From assembly GCA_018873245.2 (NCBI GenBank), contig JAEMBT020000005.1:13382001-13446000 (forward strand): a stretch of 64,000 nucleotides of DNA, given 5' to 3'. The position numbers and the translations under genes were made by a program. Shown one piece after another: positions 1-10,586 of this stretch. The notes beneath the pieces were generated by a model. The model had not been told where the DNA came from and ran no database searches. It was given only the letters and a program-made list of their open reading frames with translations. How positions within the stretch are numbered: position 1 is the first letter of the stretch; each line of letters opens with the position of its first letter. The stretch is from Archegozetes longisetosus. Lineage: Eukaryota; Arthropoda; Arachnida; Sarcoptiformes; Trhypochthoniidae.

Positions 1-189
1 GAACACTCTCACTTATATCTGAGTCTAGTATGACAAAAGCCGGACTCATTTTAATTAATATTTCAATCTGAATTGAGTTAGCATTCAATAAACGCAACAG
101 AAAATGATTTCATTTATTACATTATATGAGCAAAATAATTCATAGAAACTGTTGTTCTACAATATGATACTTTTTATTCAAATAAACAA

Positions 190-314
190 AATACAGTTGA
201 GGTTCAGGTCTTTAAAAGAGGTCCTATGAGAGGTTCAGGTTTGCAATTTTATGAGAGGTCCAGGTCCACATTCAGGTCTTTCAGAAAGACCTCCAGGACC
301 TGGACCTGCTCAGC
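190..314. mobile_element. Terminal fragment of a hAT-family DNA transposon
   Basis: The stretch is dense in AGGTCC/GGACCT motifs in both orientations and ends in CTGCTCAGCACTA. Read in reverse this is TAGTGCTGAGCAGGTCC, very close to the termini of the hAT copies at 14.1-16.5 kb and 55.4-57.9 kb (TACTGATGAGC, TAGTGATGAAC). Only one end is visible and no transposase remains. A 63-residue open frame here is a by-product of the repeats, not a gene. Confidence 0.55.
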
Positions 315-1839
315 ACTAGGAATATTAGTAAGTTTAAAGCATGCGAAGGTGAGTCAGTTCAGGTCTAATAAACCAGCCGATCCTCACAACCAGCCATACT
401 TCTCAACAATATCGTAGAAACTAATAAAAACAGTACTGACTATGCCTGCATCTCAAAACAGCGAGTTTTAAATCATGCTCACGAGGAAACCAGTAATATG
501 AAAACCCTTATTAAATAGTTAGACATAACATAATGATCGGACTAAGATAAAAGCAATAGGCTAGGTTGGTTAGAGTTAGATTTGATGTGTAGTGATCATA
601 GGATCAATGAGTTTTGTTCTCTAGTATATAAAGTTTGTTAAGAAAATATTAAAACCCATTAAAATTTTTATAAACCTCATCTTTTAATCTTCATCGTGAA
701 TCGAAAATTCATTTTTTCTCGAAATTCAAGCGATTTTCGATTGTTTTTTAATTAGAGGCCCAGGAATAGCGTTAGCCAATGAAAATCAATAAGTTCCTAT
801 GGCATGTGGCGAAAAGAATATTTTAAGTCTGGCCAAATGGTTTAAAATTCCTATAGCAGATGCAAAACTATTTTCTTAATATGTAGAAGTTCAAATATAA
901 AAATTTTATCTAATCCAGTGAAGTCATTCAACCGGTTCGCATCTGTTCGGTCGAATCGGTTGTTAATAATGTAATGAAATCCAGAACTGGCTGATTTGGT
1001 CTGTTTCGTTTATACTTTCTTGAAATATCATTCCACTTTCCAACGATAACATTTATTTAACTACTTGTTCCTAAACAAATTAGATATATCTTAAATATTA
1101 TCAATTAAAATAGCTAAATAATTTCATATAAAAAATTGGCGATTGAAGAGAACCAGTTTTTAACGAATTGGAATGACACCACTAATCTTATCCATATATA
1201 AAATTTTTACAATGCCCATAGGATTGAATAAATTTTTGAAACAAAACCTTGGAAAGCGCTATTTTAATGTGCGAATTCATTTTTAAGTAAAAATGATTCA
1301 AATTCAAAGATTTTAGCTTAAAATACTATCCCAATAATACGTCTCTTTTGGCTGGAGTGAGAAAAGTCCACCATTAGACCTTTCTGTCTTCCAAAGGGTT
1401 CGAGAAAGGCTATAAGATGTTCTGTTTGAAAACAAGTCAGTATAATTACAGCAAAATTTAGCTCTATTTTTCCAATATTAGATTCTTTCTAAGCTTTATA
1501 AAATTTGATAAAAGTTTGTTATTAATTCAGTTTTGGTCTCTCGTGCTCTCATATTTCAGAGTTCATTGAAAATCACAATGAAATCTTAAAAGCAGTCGAG
1601 TCCGATATAGAATACAGGTTGAAAATAAATAAAAATAAGCATTAAATCTTTCTCTGTTTGATCCACATTTCAGATGTGTGTAGTCTTATCTTTATGCTCT
1701 AACGAAGTGGCATCCATAATTGAATATGACTTTTCTCAAGATTGAATTTTTATTCTTCAAATGAATGGTTGTAAAAATTAATTTATCAAAATCGATATGT
1801 TGTATAACCATGACATATTAAACGGTCTAATTTTTATTT
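315..1839. other. Gene-free stretch
   Basis: No coding frame, RNA gene or clear repeat structure is supported. The sequence is AT-rich with scattered stops in all frames. Confidence 0.5.
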
Positions 1840-4225
1840 AATCGAAAGCATTTTAGTCGAATATAGTGAGTCGGATGTCTTAAGTCTAAGGCTCGTGTAG
1901 TCTGAATTTTTAAAGTCGAATAATGACTCGAAAATAAGGAAGTTTAAGTAAGTTTGAATAGATAAAACTTTATTAAGAAATGGTTACTAAGATTTCATAA
2001 AATTAATTTGACTTTAGTTTATAAATAAAATCAACAGATTCGAGAAAATCTAGATGTTTGGTCTTCATGATGCTCTGTCAATTTCTAAATTCTCTTATCA
2101 ATTTTAGCATATTAAAGACTTATTAGGCGAACTACCAACATGTAAAAATTCTTTTTTAGATTCGAACTTTTGTTAAGGTTTTAATGCGTTTATAAATTCA
2201 AAGATAGTAGGGTATTCCACTGAGATGTGATCTTCACACTGACTCTATACTCTGAGGTGTGATCTACAAGGTGTGTGACACGTACAAACGTCTCATACAT
2301 AATAAGTAAAACTAAAATTAATATAATAAAGCTGATTTAAAAAATTGAAATTACAATCTAAAAATCTGTAAAAAAAATATGGGTTTTACTCTGTACATCT
2401 AAAACCATAACATATAAACCTAAAATAAAACAATTAATCTAAAAACATAAAACCGAAATAGACAAAGTCGAAAATATTATATCGAAGACAAAATCCAAAC
2501 CATATAATCGAATAACAAAATATCGATTGTAATATTAGTCTAATCAGAAATGACTAAAATTTTTGACAGTTTAACATCTACAAGTGCTTATTGATATGTT
2601 TGAAATACAAATAATCAGATTTAAGCAGACCATTATGATTGCCGGCTTGAACGCCGAAGTCTGATACGCATAATGGGTTTTTACGTAGGCAGGAACGCCG
2701 AATATAGAGAAAAACCTGTTTTCAGATCCCATTTTTCTTCAATCCTTTGAAATAACCTGAATCTCATTCAAAAGATTATCATTGATCAGAAAAGCCGTGG
2801 CTGTGCGTAGCTCGAGCTTTTCTCATTATTGTACGAGAAAGTGGTACATTTATTTTAACAATTTAATTTAATACACTATAATTTATAAATATGCTCAGTT
2901 TAAACAGTTGTATTTTACTTATTGAAATAAAATTTTTAAACAGGTTGAAAAATGAGTAATTTATAATAGAAGAAACAACTAAAACATGTTTGAGTCAAAA
3001 CTTCGTGCAAATGAGATTAATTTACACCGGCATGTGTATTTAAGCTTATCTCAATTTATTTTATTGTAAAATTATTGATATCCCTTTGGGATATAGCAAT
3101 CAATGATTTCAGGGATTACTTAGATAGGAAATCAGTGTTAAGAAAATCAGGTGAAAACAGGTTTTTCTCTATATTCGGCGTTCCTGCCTACGTAAAAACC
3201 CATTATGCGTATCAGACTTCGGCGTTCAAGCCGCACTCCGACCATTATATATCCTCTATTAACTTATCATAACTTTTATTAGATTTAACTGTTTCACATA
3301 TTCCGTCCGTGACTTTAATCACTTAATATAAATAATAAAATCTTAATGAATTATTTTAGTGGGCGTTAGAAGTATTGAATACTTTCAAACTATTAATGAC
3401 TAACAATGTATATGAAGCAAAAGGTGACTAATTATTTCATTTGTCGGAGTACTTTTGTGTAAAACTACACTTTATAAACTATTATAAGATTCCTTTAAAA
3501 TTATTTTAGACTATAAGAACTTGGTTTTAATAAGTCGTCAATATATTGTTTTCGAAATATATGTTGCGGTTTCATGTACATTTCGATGAAAAAATGTTTC
3601 GGATAAAAAATTTTAGATTAAAAGAAACTTTCGATTTTTAAAAATTAGATCTTATGATTTAGATACTTTGTCTTTAGTCGTTTAGTAGTAGACTCAAAAA
3701 TTATAAATAAGTAGCACAAAAAATTAAAATATACTTATAGAACAACTCGTAAAACTATATAAAGCTAATGAGATGCGTTTTACAGTTAAGACAACTATTA
3801 TTTTGCGAAAAATTTCTAGAAAAACTATAAAAGTACAATTTCATAATTTGCATATAATACTATACGTGTGTTTACAAATAGAAGTTTTCCAAAATCAGCT
3901 AACATTAACTTTAGCTGACTTTGACTGTAGATCACACCTCAGGGTCTAAATCAGTGTGTAGATCATACCTCAATGGAATACCGATATTAGCATGACATGC
4001 ATTTCGCAACAAAAATTATTAGTAATGCAAGCGAAATAAATATCAAAATAGAAATTTTAGATTAAAATTAAAGGCCAACAAGTCGACTCATCTCAAAGTA
4101 TTTCGACTCATAAGTTTAGACTGAAAAATTTGACTTTTTATTTATAGACTATCAAATGTTCGACTCAAAGCCATTTGACTAAAAATTTCGACTCAGAACT
4201 TTCGACTTTCTAATATGTAACCTGT
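1840..4225. repeat. Nested inverted-repeat (foldback/MITE) complex
   Basis: Three layers are visible. The outer flanks (about 1840-1935 and 4080-4210) carry many AGTCGAA motifs on the left and TTCGACT motifs on the right. A second pair of arms, about 56 bp and starting GGTATTCCA, lies at 2211-2268 and 3927-3982. The innermost pair, 2643-2724 and 3152-3233, is 82 bp and appears identical, with a 427-bp spacer. A 65-residue frame at 3075-3272 runs through the inner arm and is not a gene. No transposase is present, so these look like non-autonomous DNA elements inserted into one another. Confidence 0.75.
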
Positions 4226-4568
4226 AAAACAACCGATGTTAAGCCAAGTGAGGCAAAACCTCAGGGTCGTAAATATCTACCACAATTAAAATATTAAATA
4301 ATTAACTAGTTCTTTATGATTCATTGCTCACAATTAAATTGAAAAATTAAATTTGACTCAACTTTGAGAAAGTCCTGAATTATTCAGTAAATTGAGATCA
4401 AACTATAGTAAAATAATAAGAAATTTTTTAAATTTCAAACTAATACTCGCTATTATCCCATTTATGATATGCATAGAAATCTTAATTCCAGCCAAAATTC
4501 AGTATTCAATCCAAGCATAAAATATCGTTTTATGTCTTATAATTGATTCAAATTAAAAAAGTATAACA

Positions 4569-4605
4569 TATAAAAGCATAAAAAAGCAGAAAATTTCTTT
4601 CAGCC
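4569..4605 (+). promoter_or_regulatory. Core promoter: TATA box and initiator
   Basis: TATAAAAG at 4569-4576 is followed by initiator-like TCAGCC at 4600-4605, a spacing of about 31 bp. The start codon at 4627 lies about 25 bp further on. Confidence 0.5.
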
Positions 4606-4626
4606 AGATTTCAGTCAAAGAGAAGT

Positions 4627-5199
4627 ATGTCTAATGGGAAGACATTCTTCTTAAGTATTTTAAACATGTTATTATTTAAACTGATAATATCTGGATTCGT
4701 ATCCCCAGCACTTCCAGAGCAACCAATCACTGCTCAGACATCACCAGCTCTATCATGTACTCCAAAGTACATTCAGATCCAGTGTCCATCACCACCAACA
4801 CCACCGCCACTGCCTCCGCCGCCACCTCCAACGGCTCCGCCAAGGAAAAAACCCGAACAACGGCAAGTATGGATAGTTCCAGCCCCGGTTCCACGACCAC
4901 CACCGACCACCACAAAACCACCTCATCATGAGGTATGGGTAGTTCCAGCACCTGCTCCGCCACCAAGACCGTCGCCTCCTGAAGCACATCAAAAGTATAT
5001 CTTAGTTCCGGCGCCGATAACTTCACCACCTCCTCCGCCACCTCAAGATGATAAAGCGATAGGCCGGAAGATATGGGTTGTGGATGTGCCAATCACTTTA
5101 CCTCAAAAAGAAGTGCCTCAGATGCAGGTCTGGCAAGTGACTCAAGGCTCTCATTCGAGTTCGGTCGAAAGTAATGTATGGCAAACCAAGAATGGATAG
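4627..5199 (+). CDS. Secreted Pro-rich protein with VWVVPAP-type repeats
   Basis: 190 residues, one exon. Residues 1-30 form a hydrophobic signal peptide ending near SPALP. After one Cys-containing block (CTPKYIQIQC) the protein alternates polyproline runs with short hydrophobic blocks: VWIVPAPVP, VWVVPAPAP, YILVPAPI, IWVVDVPI and VWQV. The blocks are spaced about 25-30 residues apart. The composition suggests an extracellular structural or adhesive protein, perhaps of cuticle, silk or cement, but no known domain is recognised. The genes at 7360 and 9178 share the plan of signal peptide, single C-x-PK block and [V/I]-rich blocks between Pro runs, so the three form a local family. A TATA box and initiator lie at the usual distance upstream. 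Antisense frames across it come from the repeats. Confidence 0.85.
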   Translation: MSNGKTFFLSILNMLLFKLIISGFVSPALPEQPITAQTSPALSCTPKYIQIQCPSPPTPPPLPPPPPPTAPPRKKPEQRQVWIVPAPVPRPPPTTTKPPHHEVWVVPAPAPPPRPSPPEAHQKYILVPAPITSPPPPPPQDDKAIGRKIWVVDVPITLPQKEVPQMQVWQVTQGSHSSSVESNVWQTKNG

Positions 5200-5940
5200 A
5201 AAGTTATGAAAAAATTGTTTGATTTGAAGCTTATTTTGTTTAAATTATGCTTAGATGTAGTTTTTGTTTGAATATTTGTTTGTATAAGGCTTTAAAAGTT
5301 TTACTAAATTTTATGCGTTATGTGTTGCATAAAATTAAACTATTAGATTTCAATTACTTGCTAGACTTTTGGCCAATAGATTTTTATGACTTCATAACTT
5401 TTGACATATTCATATATATTAGAACCGAAAGTCAGGGTTTTCTTAAATCTTTTATTGTTTTCTTGAATTTGATCAATTTTTACCATAAATGTTTATTAAA
5501 TAAGAATTTGAGATGTCATTAATTTATTCAGATTTCCTATTTTTCAATAACCAAATTTCTGTTCACTTCAGTCACACGAGCAGTTTTGCAAATTTTTAGT
5601 TAAGTAAATAGCAATAGCTTCAAATGTTACTTTTATTTTATTATTGAAGTTTCACATGCTATCTATTTTGCTGAAGTAATTGAAAATTGATGCTTTTAAT
5701 AAGTTGTTTGAAACATTTTCCTTCAATCAGAAGCAAACTAATAATTATTGTCTTATAGGTTATTATTAAATGTAATATACCTGTAACTGATTAATAAAAT
5801 GTTAAAGTATGCTATTTTATACTTGTTAAGCAAAAAGAACATTTTGCATTATCTTATTTATGGGTAAATTGTAACACCTGTTTTAAAAGCGGATTCTAAT
5901 AGAAGGATTTGAAATCTCCATTGCATTAGCAAACTTCAAG
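5200..5940. other. 3' flank and intergenic region
   Basis: Probable 3' UTR of the Pro-rich gene followed by AT-rich spacer. A 91-residue frame at 5247-5522 has no coding-like composition. CATAAATA near 5953 could be the TATA box of the next gene. Confidence 0.45.
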
Positions 5941-6044
5941 GTTAGAAAAGTACATAAATACAAAATCCGATTCTTGTTATTCAATAACACTTTTATTTTG
6001 CTTATTCTGTTGAAAAAAATTTTTATTAGTTGAAAGCTTTGAAA

Positions 6045-6636
6045 ATGTTGCGCTTTTCAGTTTTTGTAGTGTTGATCGTTTCGTTCGCTTACACTCAACT
6101 GATTATCGATGAAAATGATCCGTGGGGCAGAGCAATCATCAACAAGGTTATGCTAGCCATTAATGTCCACGAAGAATATTATCATCAACATATGGAGTTT
6201 GTCAAAGTTGTCTATACTCTTGGAAGTGAAGCCAAGTATACAGCATATTTGGCTGTGAAAAATAGCACTGGAGTATGTTCCTCACAAACTTTCATTTGAC
6301 TTTAGCACCGTATTATCACTGTGTTGTTGTAAATCTAGCTTATACTAGAACTGAGCTAAGTCTAGGTATCACTGATTTAAGCTATCCTAAATTTTGCTAA
6401 TAAAGCATTGTTAAAGAGCGTGATTTGCAAAAATACAGAGCTAGTTGGGCACTTAAATCTTATTTTTAAAGAGATAGTATTTTCTATTTGAATTTAGATG
6501 ATTTATTAAAATCTTTTTCTTTTAGACACAATTTTCGTGTACAGCCGAACTTCTAGCGCATGGAGATTCTTATGAAGTTGGAAGAGTTATTTGTTCCAAC
6601 GATGAGAAACCAACTACTAGTCATCCATTTGAATAA
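6045..6636 (+). CDS. Small secreted protein, two exons (cystatin-like fold possible)
   Basis: Exons 6045-6272 and 6526-6636 join in phase 0 (GGA|GTATGT ... TTTTAG|ACA) to give 112 residues. The ATG at 6045 is the first Met in frame. Residues 1-17 are a signal peptide (MLRFSVFVVLIVSFAYT if the next ATG-like context is ignored; the mature chain starts near QLIIDEND). The mature chain has a likely helix, then EFVKVVYTLGSEAKYTAYLAV, and two Cys (FSCTAEL and RVICSN). A helix followed by strands with a late Cys pair is reminiscent of cystatins, but the QxVxG loop is missing, so this is only a suggestion. It could equally be an unrelated small secreted protein. AATAAA at 6713-6718 follows the stop by 77 bp. 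Confidence 0.75.
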
Positions 6637-6712
6637 TAATTGTCTTATACTACAAATTTCTTTACAGTTTGTTGATCTACTTGTTTTTAAAAATCAATTA
6701 TTTTTGAAGACT

Positions 6713-6718
6713 AATAAA
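6713..6718 (+). terminator. Poly(A) signal AATAAA
   Basis: AATAAA, 77 bp after the stop of the two-exon secreted protein gene. Confidence 0.6.
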
Positions 6719-7359
6719 ACTTTATACTAACCTTGTAGTATTTGATTTTTCAAATACCTCATTATTGTTTTGCCAATTAGTTCAATAATTTATCTCAATC
6801 TTAATTTAAATTTAAAAATTCAGATCAATTATTGAGTGATTATTAGCTTATTCATAGGTCAATTCTTACTCTAACACGTGATTTATTAAAATTCTCAAAC
6901 TTTTAGACCTTTTTGACTTGTTAAAAATTAATGAAATGAATTTTTTGAACTTTTAATGACATTTAAATGATATTTTAAATGATAAATGTTTAAATGATTA
7001 AATGACATGTTAAAAGCTATGACATCTTATAAAAATTATACTAGAGAATACTTTTTAAAAATTGTTAACTATTCAATACTGGAAACCTTAAGCATAACTA
7101 AACTTTGTTCTCATTTAAATCTAAAAAAATAACTTTTCATCGTCAAAACTAATTAATAGAGCGTCTAACAAAATTAGAAAATAAATCTTTGTATTTCCTA
7201 AACTGAGATTTAGAAATATTTAAATGCGTAAAAGAGTCACATAAATATCTAATTAAAACATTAGTAATTCATGAGTGATAGACCTCAGAAACGGAAACAA
7301 ATATTAAGCTGAAAATCAAGCAAAAATACAAAACTTATGGGAAATGAGATCATTCAAAA
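6719..7359. other. Intergenic spacer
   Basis: AT-rich with short repeats of AAATGA near 6960-7010. No gene seen. The downstream end must hold the promoter of the next gene. Confidence 0.4.
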
Positions 7360-7932
7360 ATGGGTTTGCCATTAGTCAACATGATTTTAATATTTATAAT
7401 ACTTCTCAATATACATCATATCGACTGTGGCTACGACTGGGCCCCACCACCATCCAAAAAAGTAATAATACTTAAAGAACCGCCGAAGAAATGTGTTCCC
7501 AAAGTGATTGTTGTCCCGAAAGTTAGATACGTCAAAGTTCCGGGACCTAAACCACCAGAAAAAGTGATTGTGGTTAAAGGACCGCCGAGGAAGCCCAAGA
7601 TAATTGTGGTCAAAGAACCTGCTCCACCGCCACCTCCCGCTAAGACAATTGTGGTCAAACAGCCGCCCGCTCCTCCTCTTCCACCGAAAGTTATTTTAGT
7701 CCAGCAGAAAGTTCCGGTTCCTGTCCAGGTCAAGCACCAGCTACTAAGCCCGAAGTTATTGTTGTTAATGCAAATCAAGGTCATGGATGGAAATGATTTT
7801 TTGAGATTTCGAATGAATTCTTGTATAATCTCCCCTAAAAATTTCAATTTATTTAAAAGCCTGCTTATCTTGAAGCAAATTTCATCTTTTTATTGTGTTT
7901 CAAGCATTTTATTTTCTTATTTAAATATTTAA
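7360..7932 (+). CDS. Secreted Pro-rich KVIVVK-repeat protein with a shifted 3' end
   Basis: Signal peptide at residues 1-23 (ends IDCGYDWAP), then a CVPKVIVVPK block and four or five repeats of the type KVIVVKxPP, KIIVVKEPAPPPPP, KTIVVKQPP, KVILVQQ. The paralog at 9178 ends in ...HGWR. Here the open frame runs on into 60-odd unrelated residues to 7932. The overlapping frame instead encodes APATKPEVIVVNANQGHGWK and stops at 7794-7796. The family-like tail is therefore out of frame with the repeats by one base, near 7725-7735. This may be a real frameshift allele, an assembly error or an unseen splice. Function is unknown; an extracellular structural role is inferred from composition. AATAAA at 7931-7936 would serve either end. 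Confidence 0.75.
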   Translation: MGLPLVNMILIFIILLNIHHIDCGYDWAPPPSKKVIILKEPPKKCVPKVIVVPKVRYVKVPGPKPPEKVIVVKGPPRKPKIIVVKEPAPPPPPAKTIVVKQPPAPPLPPKVILVQQKVPVPVQVKHQLLSPKLLLLMQIKVMDGNDFLRFRMNSCIISPKNFNLFKSLLILKQISSFYCVSSILFSYLNI

Positions 7933-7936
7933 TAAA

Positions 7937-9130
7937 TTTTAATTTGTGCTACTCATACATTTTGTTGTTGGTTATACTATTTATTTAAATAAATTGATTT
8001 ATAATGCATTTGTTAAAATTTGTATAAGATGTAAAACTTTTAGGTTACCCAAAATTATGAATGTAATTAGCTGGATTCTAAAAGATTTCAAGAAACTATC
8101 AATTTTTACTAGAATGTAAATATAATAAAGTCTTTTATTAATTTTTAACAAATCGGTTTCAAATAAATTATGATTTGCATAAAAGTATTTTTAAATAGTT
8201 TTTTACTATTTCTTTATAAGATTGACAATAATTAGAAAAGCCTGTTTCAATTCTCTCAATAAATCAAATTAATTTATGCAATTCTTAGTTTTATCTAACC
8301 TATAATGAGCTCAAAGGGATAATGATTCGATTTTAAAGTTCATCTAAATTAGTTAAGTTTTATTTAAATTTTAGCCTAAATTGTAGAAATCGAAAATAAA
8401 ACTATGCTCTCTAAGTTAAATATTATAATTGAATAAACCTCTATTTTAAAAAGAATTAAAAGCATAATAAGAAATGATTCAAGTACTGAAATAACCATCG
8501 CCGTAAATACATAGGTGACACAGGGGACACGTGCCTCACCACAAGTCTCCATACCATTGATTATTTGAGTGGTAAGTTAGAGAAAAAATTTAAACATTTT
8601 ATATAAATTAAACTGATTCAATTATAAATAAGATTATTTAGGTATAATAACAATAAAACGTACTAATATTAGCATTTATTTCTTATTTTTGAACCAAATA
8701 TTCGATTAGTGTCCCACCCAACCCAATATCCTGATTATAATACTGTAAAAACCTAAGAAAGAAAAGAAACTACAAGTATGAAGCAATTTTTATTATAGAT
8801 CACGCAAAAGTGGATTACAAATATAGCTTTTATTTGATTGTGAAGTTTCCAATTTTCCATACTTAAAACTCAACTAAATTACCGTTCTTATTTACTAAAA
8901 GAATTAATTTACTCGATCGAGAAACATAAAACTTGTAATTAGTTCTTTTGCTTAGCACTAAACAAAGCTTAAAATATAAAATGTTTTAGAACCCAAGACA
9001 AAAGTTTATCTGAATTTGTCCCACTTTACTATATTTATTTCTAATTTCCTACTCAACTGATGCTTATTGAAAAAAGTGAAAGATATTAAGTGTTTAACGA
9101 TTCATAACTTACTTTTATGCAAAAAAGTAA
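7937..9130. other. Intergenic spacer with a possible exon relic
   Basis: No complete gene. At about 8510-8575, the minus strand encodes TTQIINGMETCGEA, which resembles the TTNVINGESVADVTSGEA end of the EB-module gene at 23705-31837. It may be a decayed copy of that last exon. The rest is AT-rich spacer. Confidence 0.4.
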
Positions 9131-9136
9131 AGACAA

Positions 9137-9166
9137 TATTTAAAGCCTTACAGAATCTCATTCAGA
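9137..9166 (+). promoter_or_regulatory. Core promoter: TATTTAAAG and TCAGAG initiator
   Basis: TATTTAAAG at 9137-9145 and TCAGAG starting at 9162 are spaced like a TATA box and an arthropod initiator, just upstream of the ATG at 9178. Confidence 0.4.
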
Positions 9167-9177
9167 GTCGCAAAAAC

Positions 9178-9654
9178 ATGAAGAAGTTTTCAGTAATTTA
9201 TTCAGTTTTCATATTTATAATAACAAAAGATCGAATATTAGCGACATTTTCAACACATGAAGCCGAAGAAAAAATCTCATTTCCAATGAACTTCGGGCAC
9301 GGCGGCCACGGTTTCGGCGGTAAAAATGTGGTATTTTTAAAAGCTAAGCCAAAGAAACCTCAAGTTCTTGTAGTCAACGCTCCGTCACCGAAAGTAAGTT
9401 GTCCACCGAAAGTAATCGTTATTCCGAAGACTGAGTACATTTCTGTACCACAACCTCCGAGTGCACCGAAGGTAGTTGTTGTTCCATCACCACCGGTACC
9501 ACCAAAAGTGATTTTGGTTAAATCACCTGCAGGTCCACCTCCTCCTCCTAAAGTGATTCTGATACCTGGTGATGCTCCTAAGCCTTCGCCACCGAAAGTG
9601 ATCATTCAGAAAGTTCCTCAACCCGTACCTGTTCCTCAACATGGATGGCGTTAA
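9178..9654 (+). CDS. Secreted Pro-rich KVIVV-repeat protein
   Basis: 158 residues from the first ATG in the frame. The frame extends further upstream without a Met and past the likely transcription start, so the shorter form is chosen. Residues 1-20 are a signal peptide (MKKFSVIYSVFIFIITK). A His/Gly-rich stretch (GHGGHGFGGKN) follows, then blocks KPQVLVVNAP, CPPKVIVIPKTEYISVPQPP, APKVVVVPSPP, PPKVILVKSP, PPKVILIPGD, PPKVIIQKVP, ending in VPVPQHGWR. It is the closest paralog of the gene at 7360 (C-PPKVIV block, HGW tail) and more distant from the one at 4627. The regular 'hydrophobic strand - polyproline' alternation suggests a fibrous extracellular protein. No catalytic motif is seen. AATAAA lies at 9790-9795. 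Confidence 0.85.
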   Translation: MKKFSVIYSVFIFIITKDRILATFSTHEAEEKISFPMNFGHGGHGFGGKNVVFLKAKPKKPQVLVVNAPSPKVSCPPKVIVIPKTEYISVPQPPSAPKVVVVPSPPVPPKVILVKSPAGPPPPPKVILIPGDAPKPSPPKVIIQKVPQPVPVPQHGWR

Positions 9655-9789
9655 CTTATGGACTATTTTTTCTCTCATTTCATAAGCAGACAATTTTTGT
9701 TTGTATATTTTGGTCTGTATAGAAGACTAATTCAGATAGTCGGAAAAAAACTTTATTAAGCCCTAGTTTTATCATTACTTTCTGATTAA

Positions 9790-9795
9790 AATAAA
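9790..9795 (+). terminator. Poly(A) signal AATAAA
   Basis: AATAAA, 136 bp after the stop of the Pro-rich gene. Confidence 0.5.
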
Positions 9796-10586
9796 CTTAT
9801 ATTTACTGAATTAGATTTTATGGTGTTTTGTTCAGGTTTCGTTTATTTAAGTCAATATGAAAGTTTTTAACTTGTGTATAAAGTAGATATAGTTTTCGAA
9901 AGTTGATATCTCAACATTTTATCAATGACTAAACAATAGATTTAATGGAATAAATATGAAGTTCACTCATTAATTATTACAATGAAGTTATGCGGATCTG
10001 TTTTAGGATGCCAGTCATATGCTCACATGTTTATATCTTTATTACTACCAATAGTATTATTTTCAAAGGTCAAAGTTAATAAAGTTATTAAAAAATGCTA
10101 ACAATTAAGTATTTATTAATGTTTTTAATGTATAGATAACTCATCGGGTTAGCAATAGAAGATATTTGACCAATCAAAGTGAAATATTTTTATAGCAGAC
10201 AATTTAAAACATTTTTCAAGTTTTATATTTCATTTAAAACGGTATTTTAATCAATTTTCTATAAAGTATAATGTAGAATTGATACTGAGCATTAGTAGCA
10301 TATAAAATGAGTTTCATAAATTGAATTGATCATTACGCTTGCGACTTCTGTTTGTTTTAATAAGCCATCAAAACAGCTGTAAATTATCTCAAATGGTGAA
10401 AATAATATGCCATCAATTCAGTTCTATTTCTGATAAAAATAATAACTGACATGAATGAGAATTACAGCAAATGTTAAGCAAAAGTCTTGTGCAATTCGTT
10501 TCAATTAAATAGTCAAAAGTATACTCATGCTATTGAAATTTGATTCTTAAGTATTATAATTTAGTGTCATAGATATAAAAAAAGCT
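9796..10586. other. Intergenic spacer
   Basis: AT-rich, no coding frame and no repeat recognised. Confidence 0.4.

Noticed and set aside
4727-5092. 121-residue minus-strand frame, and a second at 4789-4992
   Set aside because: Antisense shadows of the proline codons of the plus-strand gene.
5247-5522. 91-residue frame after the Pro-rich gene
   Set aside because: Phe/Leu/Tyr-rich translation of AT-rich 3' flank, no family or splice context.
7431-7847. 138-residue minus frame, and 9360-9605
   Set aside because: Mirror of the repeats in the plus-strand genes; Gly/Thr pattern is an artefact.
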